Origin: Metapseudomonas boanensis
GTDB taxonomy: Bacteria > Pseudomonadota > Gammaproteobacteria > Pseudomonadales > Pseudomonadaceae
DNA: 64,000 nucleotides
Assembly: GCF_018704125.1 (NCBI RefSeq)
Contig: NZ_JAGTIS010000014.1
Span: 62,001 to 126,000 of the forward strand
Direction of reading: 5' to 3'
Positions 20,094 to 37,590 of the stretch are shown piece by piece. A program made the translations under genes and the position numbers. The notes below the pieces were generated by a model. The model was not told the origin of the DNA. It did no database searches and saw nothing but the letters and a program-made list of their open reading frames with translations. How positions within the stretch are numbered: position 1 is the stretch's first letter; every line of letters starts with the position of its first letter.

Positions 20094-21506
20094 ATGCAAG
20101 AGATTGCGAATCTGGCAGTCGATTTTCTCAATGGCCTAATCTGGGGCAAGGTGCTGATCTGGCTGCTCGTAGTCAGTGGCCTGTACTTCACGCTGCGCCT
20201 GGGCTTGATCCAGTTTCTCCATTTTGGCCATACCTTCACCGTACTGAAAGGCAGCCGCCAGTCCGACGAGGCGGGTATCTCCTCGTTCCAGGCGCTGTGT
20301 ACTTCTTTGGCTGCACGTGTCGGCACCGGTAACGTCGCAGGTGTTGCTGTAGCCATCACGCTGGGTGGCCCAGGTGCAGTCTTCTGGATGTGGATGATCG
20401 CGATGATCGGAATGGCAACAGGCTTCGTCGAGGCGACCCTGGCCCAGCTGTTCAAGATCCGTGACGACAACGGCCAGTTCCGTGGCGGTCCGGCCTACTA
20501 CATGGAGAAGGGGCTGGGTGCACGCTGGATGGGCATTCTCTTCTCGATCTTCCTGATCCTCGCCTTCGGCTTTGTATTCAACTCCGTGCAGGCCAATACC
20601 ATCAGTGGTGCAATGCAGGGCGCTTTCGATGTGCCGATCTGGATCAGTGGCGTGGCTCTGGTGATCGTCACTGCCCTGATCATCTTCGGCGGCCTGCGCT
20701 CTATTGCACGATTCTCCGAGTTGGCGGTGCCTTTCATGGCGGTGGCTTACTTACTGCTCGCCGTCGTGCTGATCCTGATCAACATCACCGAGATTCCGCG
20801 CATCCTGGCGCTGATCGTCAAGAGTGCATTCGGGCTGCATGAGGCCGCAGCCGGCGGTGTTGCGGCAGCGGTAATGAACGGCTTCAAGCGTGGCCTGTTC
20901 TCCAACGAAGCCGGTATGGGCTCGGCGCCTAATGCGGCCGCGTCGGCTACTCCTTACCCACCTCACCCGGCCTCCCAGGGCTATGTGCAGATGGCGGGCG
21001 TATTCATCGACACACTGATGATCTGCACGGCCTCCGCGGCGATCATCTTGCTGGCAGGCCCGCAGCCGGGTGAAGGCATCACCCTGGTGCAGAACGCGAT
21101 GACCAGCCAGGTCGGTGACTGGGGCAAGTACTTCCTGGCCGTGATCATCCTGTTCTTCGCCTTCACGTCGATCGTCGCCAACTATTTCTACGCTGAGAAC
21201 TGCCTGGTGTTCCTTGAGCACAATCACCCTGCTGGGCTGCTGGTTTTCCGGCTCGCGGTGTTGGGAATGGTCATGTTCGGTGCGATGGCTTCGCTGCCCT
21301 TCGTCTGGAGCCTCGCCGATGTCTCCATGGGTTTGATGGCGATCACCAACCTGATTGCGATCCTGCTGCTGTCCAAGTTGGCCTTCAAGCTGGCCAAGGA
21401 CTACAACGCCCAGCGCAAGGCCGGCAAGCTGCCGACCTTCGATGCCAGCCAATACCCGGAGATCCAGGCCAAACTCGAGCCGGGTGTCTGGGACAAGAAA
21501 CACTGA
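20094..21506 (+). CDS. AGCS-family sodium/amino-acid (alanine or glycine) symporter
   Basis: A 470-residue inner-membrane carrier with about ten hydrophobic helices. Family blocks are visible: A-A-R-V-G-T-G-N-V-A-G-V-A-V-A near residue 80, G-G-P-A-Y-Y-M-E-K-G-L, and F-S-N-E-A-G-M-G-S-A-P-N-A-A-A, the sodium and substrate region of the alanine or glycine:cation symporters. AGAGGGAGCT precedes the ATG. It stands alone between rnhB and dnaE. The exact substrate cannot be read from sequence. Confidence 0.93.
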   Translation: MQEIANLAVDFLNGLIWGKVLIWLLVVSGLYFTLRLGLIQFLHFGHTFTVLKGSRQSDEAGISSFQALCTSLAARVGTGNVAGVAVAITLGGPGAVFWMWMIAMIGMATGFVEATLAQLFKIRDDNGQFRGGPAYYMEKGLGARWMGILFSIFLILAFGFVFNSVQANTISGAMQGAFDVPIWISGVALVIVTALIIFGGLRSIARFSELAVPFMAVAYLLLAVVLILINITEIPRILALIVKSAFGLHEAAAGGVAAAVMNGFKRGLFSNEAGMGSAPNAAASATPYPPHPASQGYVQMAGVFIDTLMICTASAAIILLAGPQPGEGITLVQNAMTSQVGDWGKYFLAVIILFFAFTSIVANYFYAENCLVFLEHNHPAGLLVFRLAVLGMVMFGAMASLPFVWSLADVSMGLMAITNLIAILLLSKLAFKLAKDYNAQRKAGKLPTFDASQYPEIQAKLEPGVWDKKH

Positions 21507-21579
21507 TCCTGGACGTCACCGGCGCCAACCGGGGCAATCCGACTGCCTGTCGATGACGCCAAACCTGTAGCTTTGCACG

Positions 21580-21603
21580 AGGGCCCGGTACAATCCGGGC
21601 CCT
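21580..21603 (+). other. Perfect hairpin just upstream of dnaE
   Basis: AGGGCCCGG (21580-21588) and CCGGGCCCT (21595-21603) form a 9-base perfect stem around TACAAT, followed by a T-containing stretch. It could end the symporter transcript. The TACAAT loop also resembles a -10 element, so the same bases might serve dnaE expression. Neither role is proven. Confidence 0.5.
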
Positions 21604-21632
21604 GTCGTTTTCGCGTTTTGCATAGGACTTCC

Positions 21633-25152
<3,520 letters not shown>

Positions 25153-25157
<5 letters not shown>

Positions 25158-25186
25158 AGCGAACGCGGAATTCCCCTCGCTTCAGC
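25153..25186 (+). other. Hairpin overlapping the dnaE stop codon
   Basis: GCTGAAGCGA (25153-25162) and TCGCTTCAGC (25177-25186) form a perfect 10-base stem that includes the dnaE TGA. There is no T-run after it on the plus strand, so it may be an RNA-stabilising or weak terminator structure between dnaE and accA. Confidence 0.45.
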
Positions 25187-25283
25187 CGATTTCGATTTGA
25201 TCTCGACCCACACGCGCCCAATCCCTTAAGGTAGGGCGCCAAATGGAACCAGCCGCCTGGCCCCAAGCGCACGACGGAAGCCT

Positions 25284-26234
25284 ATGAACCCGAACTTTCT
25301 AGATTTCGAACAGCCCATCGCCGATCTGCAAGCCAAGATCGAGGAGCTGCGTCTGGTCGGTAACGACAACGCGCTGAACATCACCGATGAGATCTCTCGC
25401 CTGCAGGAAAAGAGCAGTGCGCTCACCGAGAGCATCTTCGGCAATTTGTCCAGCTGGCAGATCGCCCAACTGGCCCGCCATCCGCGTCGTCCGTACACCC
25501 TCGACTACATCGAACACATCTTCACCGAGTTTGACGAGTTGCATGGCGATCGTCATTTCTCCGATGATGCGGCTATCGTCGGTGGCGTTGCTCGCCTGGA
25601 CGACCAGCCAGTGATGGTCATCGGCCACCAGAAGGGTCGTGACGTGCGCGAGAAGGTTCGCCGCAACTTCGGCATGCCGCGCCCTGAGGGCTACCGCAAG
25701 GCGTGCCGCCTGATGGAGATGGCCGAACGCTTCAAGATGCCGATCCTGACCTTCATTGATACTCCCGGCGCCTACCCAGGCATTGATGCCGAAGAGCGTG
25801 GCCAGAGCGAAGCCATCGCATGGAACCTGCGTGTCATGGCGCGCCTGAAGACGCCTATCATCGCCACCGTGATCGGTGAGGGTGGTTCCGGCGGGGCGCT
25901 GGCCATCGGCGTCTGCGACCGTCTGAACATGCTGCAGTACTCGACCTACTCGGTAATTTCCCCGGAAGGCTGTGCGTCCATTCTGTGGAAAACCGCCGAG
26001 AAGGCGCCTGACGCCGCTGAGGCCATGGGCATTACCGCCGAGCGACTGAAGGGGCTGGGAATTGTCGATAAGGTGATCGCCGAGCCACTGGGTGGTGCCC
26101 ATCGTGACCCGGCTGCTGCCGCCGGCTCGATCCGCAAGGAACTCGCTGATCAGCTGAAATCCCTGCAGAAGCTGGGTACCGACGACCTGTTGGCGCGTCG
26201 CTATGAGCGCCTGATGAGCTACGGGGTCGCCTGA
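25284..26234 (+). CDS. accA: Acetyl-CoA carboxylase carboxyltransferase subunit alpha
   Basis: A 316-residue subunit that, with AccD, moves the carboxyl group from biotin to acetyl-CoA to form malonyl-CoA for fatty acid synthesis. Visible blocks are L-D-F-E-Q-P-I at the N-terminus, R-P-Y-T-L-D-Y-I near residue 70, [10 protein letters not shown] and the oxyanion-hole glycines in [11 protein letters not shown]. Length and ends are normal. It lies between dnaE and tilS, as in P. aeruginosa and E. coli. Confidence 0.99.
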   Translation: MNPNFLDFEQPIADLQAKIEELRLVGNDNALNITDEISRLQEKSSALTESIFGNLSSWQIAQLARHPRRPYTLDYIEHIFTEFDELHGDRHFSDDAAIVGGVARLDDQPVMVIGHQKGRDVREKVRRNFGMPRPEGYRKACRLMEMAERFKMPILTFIDTPGAYPGIDAEERGQSEAIAWNLRVMARLKTPIIATVIGEGGSGGALAIGVCDRLNMLQYSTYSVISPEGCASILWKTAEKAPDAAEAMGITAERLKGLGIVDKVIAEPLGGAHRDPAAAAGSIRKELADQLKSLQKLGTDDLLARRYERLMSYGVA

Positions 26235-26309
26235 CCCCGCACTGCGCCAGGCAACGGACTGCTTGCCTCGGCATTATGCTGAGGATTCTCTCCGCTGCCT
26301 GAGCTGCTG

Positions 26310-27626
26310 ATGATGTCCCTCGAAGCCCGCGTTCTTTCAGTACTTGGACCTTGGCGTCAGGCACCGGCCTGGCGTCTGGCCTACTCCGGCGGGCTCGACT
26401 CCACCGTTCTCCTGCATCTGTTGGTGCGCATCGCCCAGCGCGAAACCTTGCCGCCGCTCTCCGCATTCCACGTCCATCACGGCCTGCAGGCTGTCGCTGA
26501 CGCTTGGCCGACACATTGCCAGCAGGCCTGTGAGCGGCTTGGCATCCCGCTTGAAGTGCTGCGAGTCACCGTGGGGACTGGAGCCAGTGTGGAACGAGCT
26601 GCGCGTGACGCGCGCTACGCGGCCCTGGCTGAGAAAGTGGAAGAGGGCGATGTACTCCTGATGGCTCAGCATCGCGATGATCAGGCCGAAACCTTGCTCT
26701 TCCGATTAATGCGTGGGGCTGGTGTGCGAGGCTTGGCGAGCATGGCGGCAAACCGTCCGCTCGGTCGGGGGAACCTGGTTCGCCCATTGCTCGGGGTCGC
26801 GCGCGAAGAACTGGCGGCCTATGCCCGTGCCGAGGGGTTGAGTTGGGTGGAGGATCCGAGCAACGTGGATACCCATTTTGCGCGCAACTTCCTGCGTCAG
26901 ACCATTCTGCCGTCCTTGCAAGCGCATTGGCCGGCCGCCTCGCAGAACATTGCGCGTTGTGCGGAGCATCTCGCCGAGGCGGAGAGCCTGTTGGAGGACC
27001 TCGCTCGACTGGACCTGGCGGCCGCAACAGCAGGTGCTCCTTTGCCTTGGCTGAACTTGCCCTCGCTGGATCTATCTGCCCTGCAAGCGTTGAGTCCGGC
27101 CCGTCAGCGTAACGCCCTTCGTCACTGGTTGGCGCCATTGACTCGTCTTCCGGACAGTAACCATTGGTCTGGTTGGGAAGATCTTCGCGACGCAGCTCGG
27201 GATGCACAGCCGGTGTGGTGCCTGGCCGATGGCCAATTGCATCGTGCCGACGGGCGGTTGTGGTGGCTGGCCGGTCCTTGGCTCGTCCCTCCGGTAGGTC
27301 TTTCCTGGAAGGATCCGAGCTGCCCGCTGACGCTGCCTGGCAATGGTCGACTCGAATTTCTGGGGACGGCGCCAGCTGGTGTCCAGGCGGTTGCCTATCG
27401 CCGCGGCGGGGAGGTGTTTGAGATGACGGGACGCGGTCGTCGGGACCTCAAGCGGCTGCTGAACGAGGCGCGTCTGCCGGGTTTTGTTCGCGGCCGATTG
27501 CCGCTGCTGCTCTGCGATGACCGGTTGCTGGCAGTTGCCAACCTGCCGGGGCTCGATGGTCCGCACGATGGAGCATGGCGCCTGCATTGGACTCCGCCGA
27601 CGAACGAGCAAGGTTTGAGCTGGTAG
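26310..27626 (+). CDS. tilS: tRNA(Ile)-lysidine synthase TilS
   Basis: A 438-residue enzyme that attaches lysine to C34 of the CAU-anticodon isoleucine tRNA, changing its charging and decoding. The PP-loop is S-G-G-L-D-S-T at S26-T32. A-Q-H-R-D-D-Q-A-E-T near residue 120 is the second family block. C-terminal TilS domains follow, including R-R-D-L-K-R-L-L-N-E. Two ATGs in tandem begin the gene; the first is used here. It lies 75 bases after accA. Confidence 0.96.
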   Translation: MMSLEARVLSVLGPWRQAPAWRLAYSGGLDSTVLLHLLVRIAQRETLPPLSAFHVHHGLQAVADAWPTHCQQACERLGIPLEVLRVTVGTGASVERAARDARYAALAEKVEEGDVLLMAQHRDDQAETLLFRLMRGAGVRGLASMAANRPLGRGNLVRPLLGVAREELAAYARAEGLSWVEDPSNVDTHFARNFLRQTILPSLQAHWPAASQNIARCAEHLAEAESLLEDLARLDLAAATAGAPLPWLNLPSLDLSALQALSPARQRNALRHWLAPLTRLPDSNHWSGWEDLRDAARDAQPVWCLADGQLHRADGRLWWLAGPWLVPPVGLSWKDPSCPLTLPGNGRLEFLGTAPAGVQAVAYRRGGEVFEMTGRGRRDLKRLLNEARLPGFVRGRLPLLLCDDRLLAVANLPGLDGPHDGAWRLHWTPPTNEQGLSW

Positions 27627-27704
27627 GGTCTTTCCGGTAGACTACGCTCCCGTCTTAACATCGCTTCCGCTGATTCCCTCAGGATCGGCGGTTGTTGCTT
27701 TTGA

Positions 27705-30281
<2,577 letters not shown>

Positions 30282-30319
30282 ACGGGCCGTTCTCCGGTAA
30301 AGTGCCGCGTGGGCGCAAT

Positions 30320-31721
<1,402 letters not shown>

Positions 31722-31806
31722 TCCATGAATTGGTAAGTCCGTGTTGTAATCAGGCGCTGAATGCTCTTTTACTTCATGTAAACTGCGCACCTTCACCTGA
31801 TTTCAA

Positions 31807-31852
31807 CTTGCCGGTCGTCGGCTGCTGCGCGGCAGCGACGCGATTCGGCAAG
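31807..31852 (+). ncRNA. Structured intergenic element, candidate small RNA body
   Basis: A nested hairpin lies between eno and ftsB: outer CTTGCCG/CGGCAAG (31807-31813 with 31846-31852), then CGTC/GACG and GCTGC/GCAGC closing on TGCGCG. It is followed within 8 bases by a strong intrinsic terminator. Promoter-like bases TTGTAA (31744) and TTTACT or TAAACT (31768-31784) lie just upstream. The set could encode a small RNA of about 100 bases or form a 5' leader that controls ftsB. This is inference from structure only. Confidence 0.35.
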
Positions 31853-31859
31853 GGATGGT

Positions 31860-31886
31860 AAAAGGGCAGCGCAAGCTGCCCTTTTC
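31860..31886 (+). terminator. Strong terminator between eno and ftsB
   Basis: AAAAGGGCAGC and GCTGCCCTTTT form a perfect 11-base stem with a GCAA tetraloop, ending in T residues. The stem is symmetric, but both neighbours run plus, so it acts on eno or on a small RNA started after eno. It ends only about 20 bases before the likely ftsB start, so ftsB must use read-through or a promoter within or near it. Confidence 0.85.
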
Positions 31887-31906
31887 GCATGGATACTCCC
31901 TGGCAA

Positions 31907-32191
31907 ATGAAACGCCCAAACACATACTGGTTGTTCGTTGTGCTGATCCTGCTGCTGTCTGGCTTGCAGTATCGCCTCTGGGTGGGCGATGGCAGCCTGG
32001 CTCAAGTCAGCGACCTTCAGCGCCAGATCGCCGATCAGAAAGGCGAGAACGAGCGCCTGTTGGAGCGCAATCGCATCCTCGAAGCGGAAGTGCTAGAACT
32101 CAAGAAGGGTATGGAAACCGTCGAAGAACGTGCGCGCCACGAGTTGGGCATGGTCAAGGACGGTGAAACCCTCTACCAGATTGCCGAATGA
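31907..32191 (+). CDS. ftsB: Cell division protein FtsB
   Basis: A 94-residue bitopic divisome protein that joins FtsL and FtsQ. One membrane helix (about residues 7-21) is followed by a periplasmic coiled coil rich in L/E/R (L-Q-R-Q-I-A-D-Q-K-G-E-N-E-R-L) and the conserved E-E-R-A-R-H-E-L-G-M-V-K-x-G-E tail. I start at the ATG at 31907 because it gives the usual short cytoplasmic tail; an ATG at 31889 in frame is possible, and neither has a good ribosome site. It overlaps ispD by 4 bases. Confidence 0.92.
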   Translation: MKRPNTYWLFVVLILLLSGLQYRLWVGDGSLAQVSDLQRQIADQKGENERLLERNRILEAEVLELKKGMETVEERARHELGMVKDGETLYQIAE

Positions 32192-32898
32192 GCCAGACTG
32201 ACTTTCCTTTCTTCTGGGTGATTGTGCCTGCCGCTGGCGTCGGTGCCCGAATGCGTGCCGATCGTCCCAAGCAGTACCTCGAACTGGCTGGGCGAACCAT
32301 CCTCGAGCACAGCCTGGAGTGCTTCCTAGACCACCCGCAACTCAAGCAGCTGGTGATCAGTCTCTCAGTCGATGACCCTTACTGGCCAAGCCTGCCTTGT
32401 GCCGATGACCCACGGATCACCCGCGCCAATGGTGGTAAGGAGCGCGCTGATTCGGTGCTCAGTGCATTGTTGAAACTGGCGGAACTGGGCGCGCGCCCTC
32501 ACGACTGGGTTCTGGTGCATGACGCGGCGCGTCCCAACCTTTCCCGCTTCGACCTTGACCTGCTCTTGGGTGAACTGGCCGATGATGCTGTCGGTGGTCT
32601 GCTGGCTGTGCCAGCGCGGGATACCCTCAAGCGCATCGGATCTGACGGCCGGGTTGCGGAAACTGTCGACCGCAGCCTGATCTGGCAGGCCTATACGCCA
32701 CAGATGTTTCGTTTCGGTGCCTTGCATCGTGCCCTGGCTGATGCGTTGGTGGCGGGTGCTGCGATTACCGATGAAGCTTCCGCAATGGAGTGGGCGGGGC
32801 TTTCCCCACGCCTGATCGAAGGGCGCGCGGATAACCTCAAGGTCACCCGGCCCGAGGACCTCGACTGGTTGCGTCAGCGCTGGTCGACACGCGGCTAG
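32188..32898 (+). CDS. ispD: 2-C-methyl-D-erythritol 4-phosphate cytidylyltransferase
   Basis: A 236-residue nucleotidyltransferase that couples CTP to MEP in isoprenoid precursor synthesis. The N-terminal P-A-A-G-V-G-A-R-M loop with following P-K-Q-Y binds CTP, and V-H-D-A-A-R-P near residue 110 is the second signature. It overlaps ftsB by 4 bases. Its TAG stop shares a CTAG with the stop of the convergent LysR gene, so the two genes meet end to end with no spacer. Confidence 0.97.
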   Translation: MSQTDFPFFWVIVPAAGVGARMRADRPKQYLELAGRTILEHSLECFLDHPQLKQLVISLSVDDPYWPSLPCADDPRITRANGGKERADSVLSALLKLAELGARPHDWVLVHDAARPNLSRFDLDLLLGELADDAVGGLLAVPARDTLKRIGSDGRVAETVDRSLIWQAYTPQMFRFGALHRALADALVAGAAITDEASAMEWAGLSPRLIEGRADNLKVTRPEDLDWLRQRWSTRG

Positions 32899-33788
32899 GC
32901 TTCCTCGTATTCAGGCCGCACGGCCAAGCCCTCCTTGAGCAGATCCACCAGTTGCCGGACTTTCGGTGATAGGTGTCGCTGCTGTGGATAAAGCGCCCAG
33001 ACTGCGGTGTTTGGCGGGCGGTGCTGTTCCAGCAGCGATATCAGTGCGCCGCTGCGCAGATGTTCGAGCACGTAATAGTCGGGCAGCTGACACAGGCCAA
33101 AGCCTCTCAGCGCCGCATCCAGCACGGCTTGGCCGCTGTTGCAGCGCCAATTCCCCTGCACCCGTAATGAATGTTCGCGGCCCTGCTGGAGGAAGTCCCA
33201 GTGATCAGAACTGCCTATCAGGCAGTTGTGGCGCGCCAGTTCTGACAGACTGTGGGGGCGCCCGTAGCGTTCGAGGTACGACGGTGCTGCGCAGAGGTAC
33301 ATGACTCGTGGTGCCAGGCGCGCGGCTACCAGGCGGGAGTCCTGCAGCCGACCAAGTCGAATGGCCAGGTCCAGGCCCTCATGCACCAGGTCGAGTGTTC
33401 GGTTACTGAGCTCAATCTCCACCCGCAACTGTGGGTGCCTGGCCATGAATTCGTTGACCAACGGCACGATGAAGCGCTCGCCATAGGCGACGGCGCAGGT
33501 CAATCGGAGCAGGCCCTTGGGCTCGCTGGTCAGGTCGCTGACTGCACGCAGTGCTTCCTCGCGGGCGTCCATCAGGCGCTGGCAATGCTGCAGGAACGTC
33601 TGTCCGGCCTCAGTGAGCGCCACTTTGCGGGTGCTGCGGTAGAACAGCCGCGTCTGGAGGCGCTCCTCCAGCCGCGCAATCTGGCGGCTGACGTGTGACG
33701 AGGAGACGCCTAGGCGCTCTGCCGCGGCCGTGAACTGACCTGACTCTGCCACGGCGACGAACTCATCCAGGCCTTCCCAGCGGCTCAT
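32895..33788 (-). CDS. gfnR: LysR-family regulator next to formaldehyde detoxification genes (GfnR-like)
   Basis: A 297-residue LysR regulator. The winged helix-turn-helix covers about residues 5-62 (F-V-A-V-A-E-S-G-Q-F-T-A-A-A-E-R-L-G-V), and a periplasmic-binding-protein-like effector domain follows. It is divergent from the glutathione-dependent formaldehyde dehydrogenase gene. In P. aeruginosa the regulator in this position, GfnR, activates adhC-fghA in response to formaldehyde. The name is taken from position and similarity, and the inducer is inferred. Confidence 0.8.
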   Translation of the reverse strand: MSRWEGLDEFVAVAESGQFTAAAERLGVSSSHVSRQIARLEERLQTRLFYRSTRKVALTEAGQTFLQHCQRLMDAREEALRAVSDLTSEPKGLLRLTCAVAYGERFIVPLVNEFMARHPQLRVEIELSNRTLDLVHEGLDLAIRLGRLQDSRLVAARLAPRVMYLCAAPSYLERYGRPHSLSELARHNCLIGSSDHWDFLQQGREHSLRVQGNWRCNSGQAVLDAALRGFGLCQLPDYYVLEHLRSGALISLLEQHRPPNTAVWALYPQQRHLSPKVRQLVDLLKEGLAVRPEYEEA

Positions 33789-33830
33789 TGATTATCCCTC
33801 GGCAGCAATAAAGTTTTGCGAATCGCCTGA

Positions 33831-35003
<1,173 letters not shown>

Positions 35004-35011
35004 AGCCGCTG

Positions 35012-35037
35012 GGTGGATGCCGATTCATGCATCCACC
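35012..35037. repeat. Inverted repeat 1 between adhC and fghA
   Basis: GGTGGATGC (35012-35020) and GCATCCACC (35029-35037) form a perfect 9-base stem 9 bases after the adhC stop. There is no T-run, so it is not a classic terminator. A second hairpin with the same GGTGGA/TCCACC ends follows 13 bases later. Confidence 0.6.
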
Positions 35038-35050
35038 GCTCTCGGACCCC

Positions 35051-35078
35051 GGTGGAAAACCCAATGTGGTTTTCCACC
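35051..35078. repeat. Inverted repeat 2 between adhC and fghA
   Basis: GGTGGAAAACC (35051-35061) and GGTTTTCCACC (35068-35078) form a perfect 11-base stem with a 6-base loop. With the first repeat it fills most of the 96-base gap in the operon. Such tandem hairpins may stabilise the upstream message or tune downstream expression. Confidence 0.6.
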
Positions 35079-35099
35079 CGACGAATCAAGGGAATCACC

Positions 35100-35942
35100 A
35101 TGACCCTGGAAAATCTTTCCTGCCAGAAGAGCTTCGGCGGCTGGCATAAGCGCTATCGCCACCGTTCAACCAGTCTGAACTGCGACATGGTGTTCGCCGT
35201 CTACCTGCCACCGCAGGCGGAGCAGGGCGCGAAACTGCCGGTCCTCTACTGGCTCTCGGGGCTGACCTGCACCGACGAGAACTTCATGCAGAAAGCTGGT
35301 GCACTGCGCCTGGCCGCCGAGTTGGGGCTGATCATCGTTGCGCCGGATACCAGCCCGCGTGGCGCGGAGGTACCTGGCGATCCAGACGGTGCCTGGGATT
35401 TCGGCCTGGGTGCCGGCTTCTACGTAAATGCCACCCAGGAGCCCTGGGCACGGCACTACCGGATGCATGACTACGTGGTGCACGAACTGCCGGCATTGAT
35501 CGAGGCCAACTTCCCCGTTTCGGACAAGCGCGGTATCAGCGGGCACTCCATGGGTGGCCATGGTGCGCTGGTCTGTGCGCTGCGCAATCCCGGCCGCTAC
35601 CAGTCGCTCTCGGCCTTCGCTCCAATCAGCAATCCCATGGCTTGTCCCTGGGGTGAGAAGGCCTTTTCCCGCTATCTGGGAGATGATCGCTCGCGTTGGC
35701 GGGAGTGGGACGCCTGTGCCTTGCTGGCCGAGGCCTCGGAGCGGCTGCCGATCCTGATGGACCAGGGCGATCGCGACGACTTCCTCGTCAACCAACTCAA
35801 GCCGGAGGCGCTGGAGGTGGCGGCGAAGATGGCGGGCCATCCGCTCACCCTGCGCCTGCAGCCGGGTTATGACCACAGCTACTACTTCATCGCCAGCTTC
35901 ATCGATGATCACCTGAGACATCATGCGCAGGCGTTGGCCTGA
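35100..35942 (+). CDS. fghA: S-formylglutathione hydrolase
   Basis: A 280-residue alpha/beta hydrolase (esterase D family) that splits S-formylglutathione to formate and glutathione. The nucleophile serine is in [11 protein letters not shown] (near residue 150). Oxyanion and family blocks Y-W-L-S-G-L-T-C-T and D-T-S-P-R-G are present, and the catalytic histidine is in Y-D-H-S-Y-Y-F. I use the ATG at 35100 behind AAGGGAATCACC; an upstream frame to 35013 runs through the hairpins. It acts directly after AdhC. Confidence 0.96.
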   Translation: MTLENLSCQKSFGGWHKRYRHRSTSLNCDMVFAVYLPPQAEQGAKLPVLYWLSGLTCTDENFMQKAGALRLAAELGLIIVAPDTSPRGAEVPGDPDGAWDFGLGAGFYVNATQEPWARHYRMHDYVVHELPALIEANFPVSDKRGISGHSMGGHGALVCALRNPGRYQSLSAFAPISNPMACPWGEKAFSRYLGDDRSRWREWDACALLAEASERLPILMDQGDRDDFLVNQLKPEALEVAAKMAGHPLTLRLQPGYDHSYYFIASFIDDHLRHHAQALA

Positions 35943-35943
35943 A

Positions 35944-36015
35944 GCAGGGCGCCGGGAGGCAACGACTGACTGAGCCGTTGCTTGTCGGATCCGTTGCCAG
36001 CTCCCGGCCCTCTGC
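35944..36015. other. Long imperfect inverted repeat between fghA and ispF
   Basis: GCAGGGCGCCGGGAGGCAACG at the left (35944-35964) pairs imperfectly with CGTTGCC..CTCCCGG..CTCTGC at the right (35992-36015), making a long stem with a loop that itself contains AACG..CGTT. It may end the formaldehyde operon before ispF. No T-run follows. Confidence 0.45.
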
Positions 36016-36061
36016 TTTCGGTTAGAATCCCGCGCTGACTTTTCAGGGCGTTTTTCTGATG

Positions 36062-36535
36062 ATGCGAATTGGTCATGGCTACGACGTGCATCGCTTTGGC
36101 GAGGGTGATTTCATCACCCTCGGCGGTGTGCGCATCCCCCACAAATTCGGGCTCGTCGCCCATTCCGACGGTGATGTGCTGCTTCATGCACTCAGCGATG
36201 CGCTGCTTGGCGCGGCGGCATTGGGTGATATCGGCAAGCATTTCCCGGACACCGACCCTCGGTTCAAGGGCGCGGACAGCCGCGTCCTGTTGCGACACGT
36301 CCTGGCGCAGGTAAAGGCCAAGGGCTGGAAGGTGGGTAACGTGGACACCACGATAATCGCCCAGGCACCGAAAATGGCGCCACATATCGACGCCATGCGC
36401 CGGAACATTGCAGCCGACCTCGAAGTCGACCCGGATCAGGTCAATGTCAAGGCGACTACCACGGAAAAACTCGGCTTCACCGGGCGGGAGGAGGGCATTG
36501 CCGTGCACGCGGTCGCCCTGTTGGTCGCCCTATGA
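36062..36535 (+). CDS. ispF: 2-C-methyl-D-erythritol 2,4-cyclodiphosphate synthase
   Basis: A 157-residue trimeric zinc enzyme of the MEP isoprenoid pathway. The zinc-binding D-V-H is at the N-terminus ([10 protein letters not shown]), with H-S-D-G-D-V-L-L-H near residue 34, [10 protein letters not shown] and the C-terminal [11 protein letters not shown]. ATGs at 36059 and 36062 are in tandem; the second gives the common [10 protein letters not shown] start. It overlaps truD by 4 bases, giving the usual ispF-truD-surE-pcm run. Confidence 0.97.
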   Translation: MRIGHGYDVHRFGEGDFITLGGVRIPHKFGLVAHSDGDVLLHALSDALLGAAALGDIGKHFPDTDPRFKGADSRVLLRHVLAQVKAKGWKVGNVDTTIIAQAPKMAPHIDAMRRNIAADLEVDPDQVNVKATTTEKLGFTGREEGIAVHAVALLVAL

Positions 36536-37590
36536 ACGAACTTGAACTGCTTGGGCCGCGAGCCTATGGAGAGCCGACTGGGCGTGCCCAGCTCAAGGCG
36601 ACCGCTGAAGACTTCCAGGTTGATGAGGTGCTGGATATCCCCTTGGCTGGTGAGGGCGAGCATCTTTGGCTCTGGGTGGAAAAACGTGAACTGAATACCG
36701 AGGAGGCGGCGCGGCGCATCGCTCGTGCCGCAGGCGTTCCGTTGCGCGTTGTCAGTTATGCGGGGCTGAAGGATAGACAGGCACTGACGCGTCAGTGGTT
36801 CAGTCTGCACTTGCCGGGCAAGGCCGATCCCGATCTGGCATCGGCCGAAAACCCCAGTCTGCGCATCCTGAAAAGCGCCCGGCACAAGCGCAAGCTCCAA
36901 CGCGGGGCCCATTCGGCCAACGGCTTCATCCTTCGGCTGACACGCCTGGATGCGGATCGTGATGCGCTCGAGGGGCGTCTTCAGGCCATTGCTGCGGGCG
37001 GCATACCTAATTACTTCGGCCTACAGCGTTTCGGTCATGGTGGTGGCAATGTCATTGACGCTCGTGCCTTTGCCGAACGACGTGAGCTCCCGGTGCAGCG
37101 CAACCTGCGCTCCAGGCTGCTCTCGGCAGGACGCAGTTTCCTGTTCAATCGGGTCCTGGCGGAGCGCGTGGCTGACGGCACCTGGCAGCAAGCCTGCGTT
37201 GGTGACCTTCTGGCATTCACTGATAGCCGGAGCTTTTTTGCTGCGGGCGAGGCCGAATGCAGCGACCCTCGGCTGGCGCAGTTGGACCTTCACCCTACGG
37301 GGCCCCTGTGGGGGACTGGCGAATCTTCGGCGGCTGGTAGCTGCCAGATCCTGGAACAGCGCATTGCAGCGACTGAACCTGACCTGTGCCGCTGGTTGGC
37401 GGAAGCGGGACTGGCGCACGAACGGCGCATCCTGCGCCTCCCCATCGGCGGCCTGACGTGGCATTATCCTGAGCCTGACGTTCTGCAACTGGAATTCGTC
37501 CTGCCGGCTGGATGCTTCGCCACCGCAGTGGTGCGCGAGCTCGTCGATCTGCTGCCGGCAGGGCAGACGGAAAACCCATGCGCATTCTGA
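36532..37590 (+). CDS. truD: tRNA pseudouridine(13) synthase TruD
   Basis: A 352-residue pseudouridine synthase acting on U13 of tRNA(Glu). The catalytic aspartate is in Y-A-G-L-K-D-R-Q-A (about residue 80). [12 protein letters not shown] and the inserted TRUD domain follow, with C-terminal L-P-x-G-x-x-A-T. It overlaps ispF by 4 bases and surE by 13, so it is translationally linked to both. Confidence 0.97.
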   Translation: MNELELLGPRAYGEPTGRAQLKATAEDFQVDEVLDIPLAGEGEHLWLWVEKRELNTEEAARRIARAAGVPLRVVSYAGLKDRQALTRQWFSLHLPGKADPDLASAENPSLRILKSARHKRKLQRGAHSANGFILRLTRLDADRDALEGRLQAIAAGGIPNYFGLQRFGHGGGNVIDARAFAERRELPVQRNLRSRLLSAGRSFLFNRVLAERVADGTWQQACVGDLLAFTDSRSFFAAGEAECSDPRLAQLDLHPTGPLWGTGESSAAGSCQILEQRIAATEPDLCRWLAEAGLAHERRILRLPIGGLTWHYPEPDVLQLEFVLPAGCFATAVVRELVDLLPAGQTENPCAF

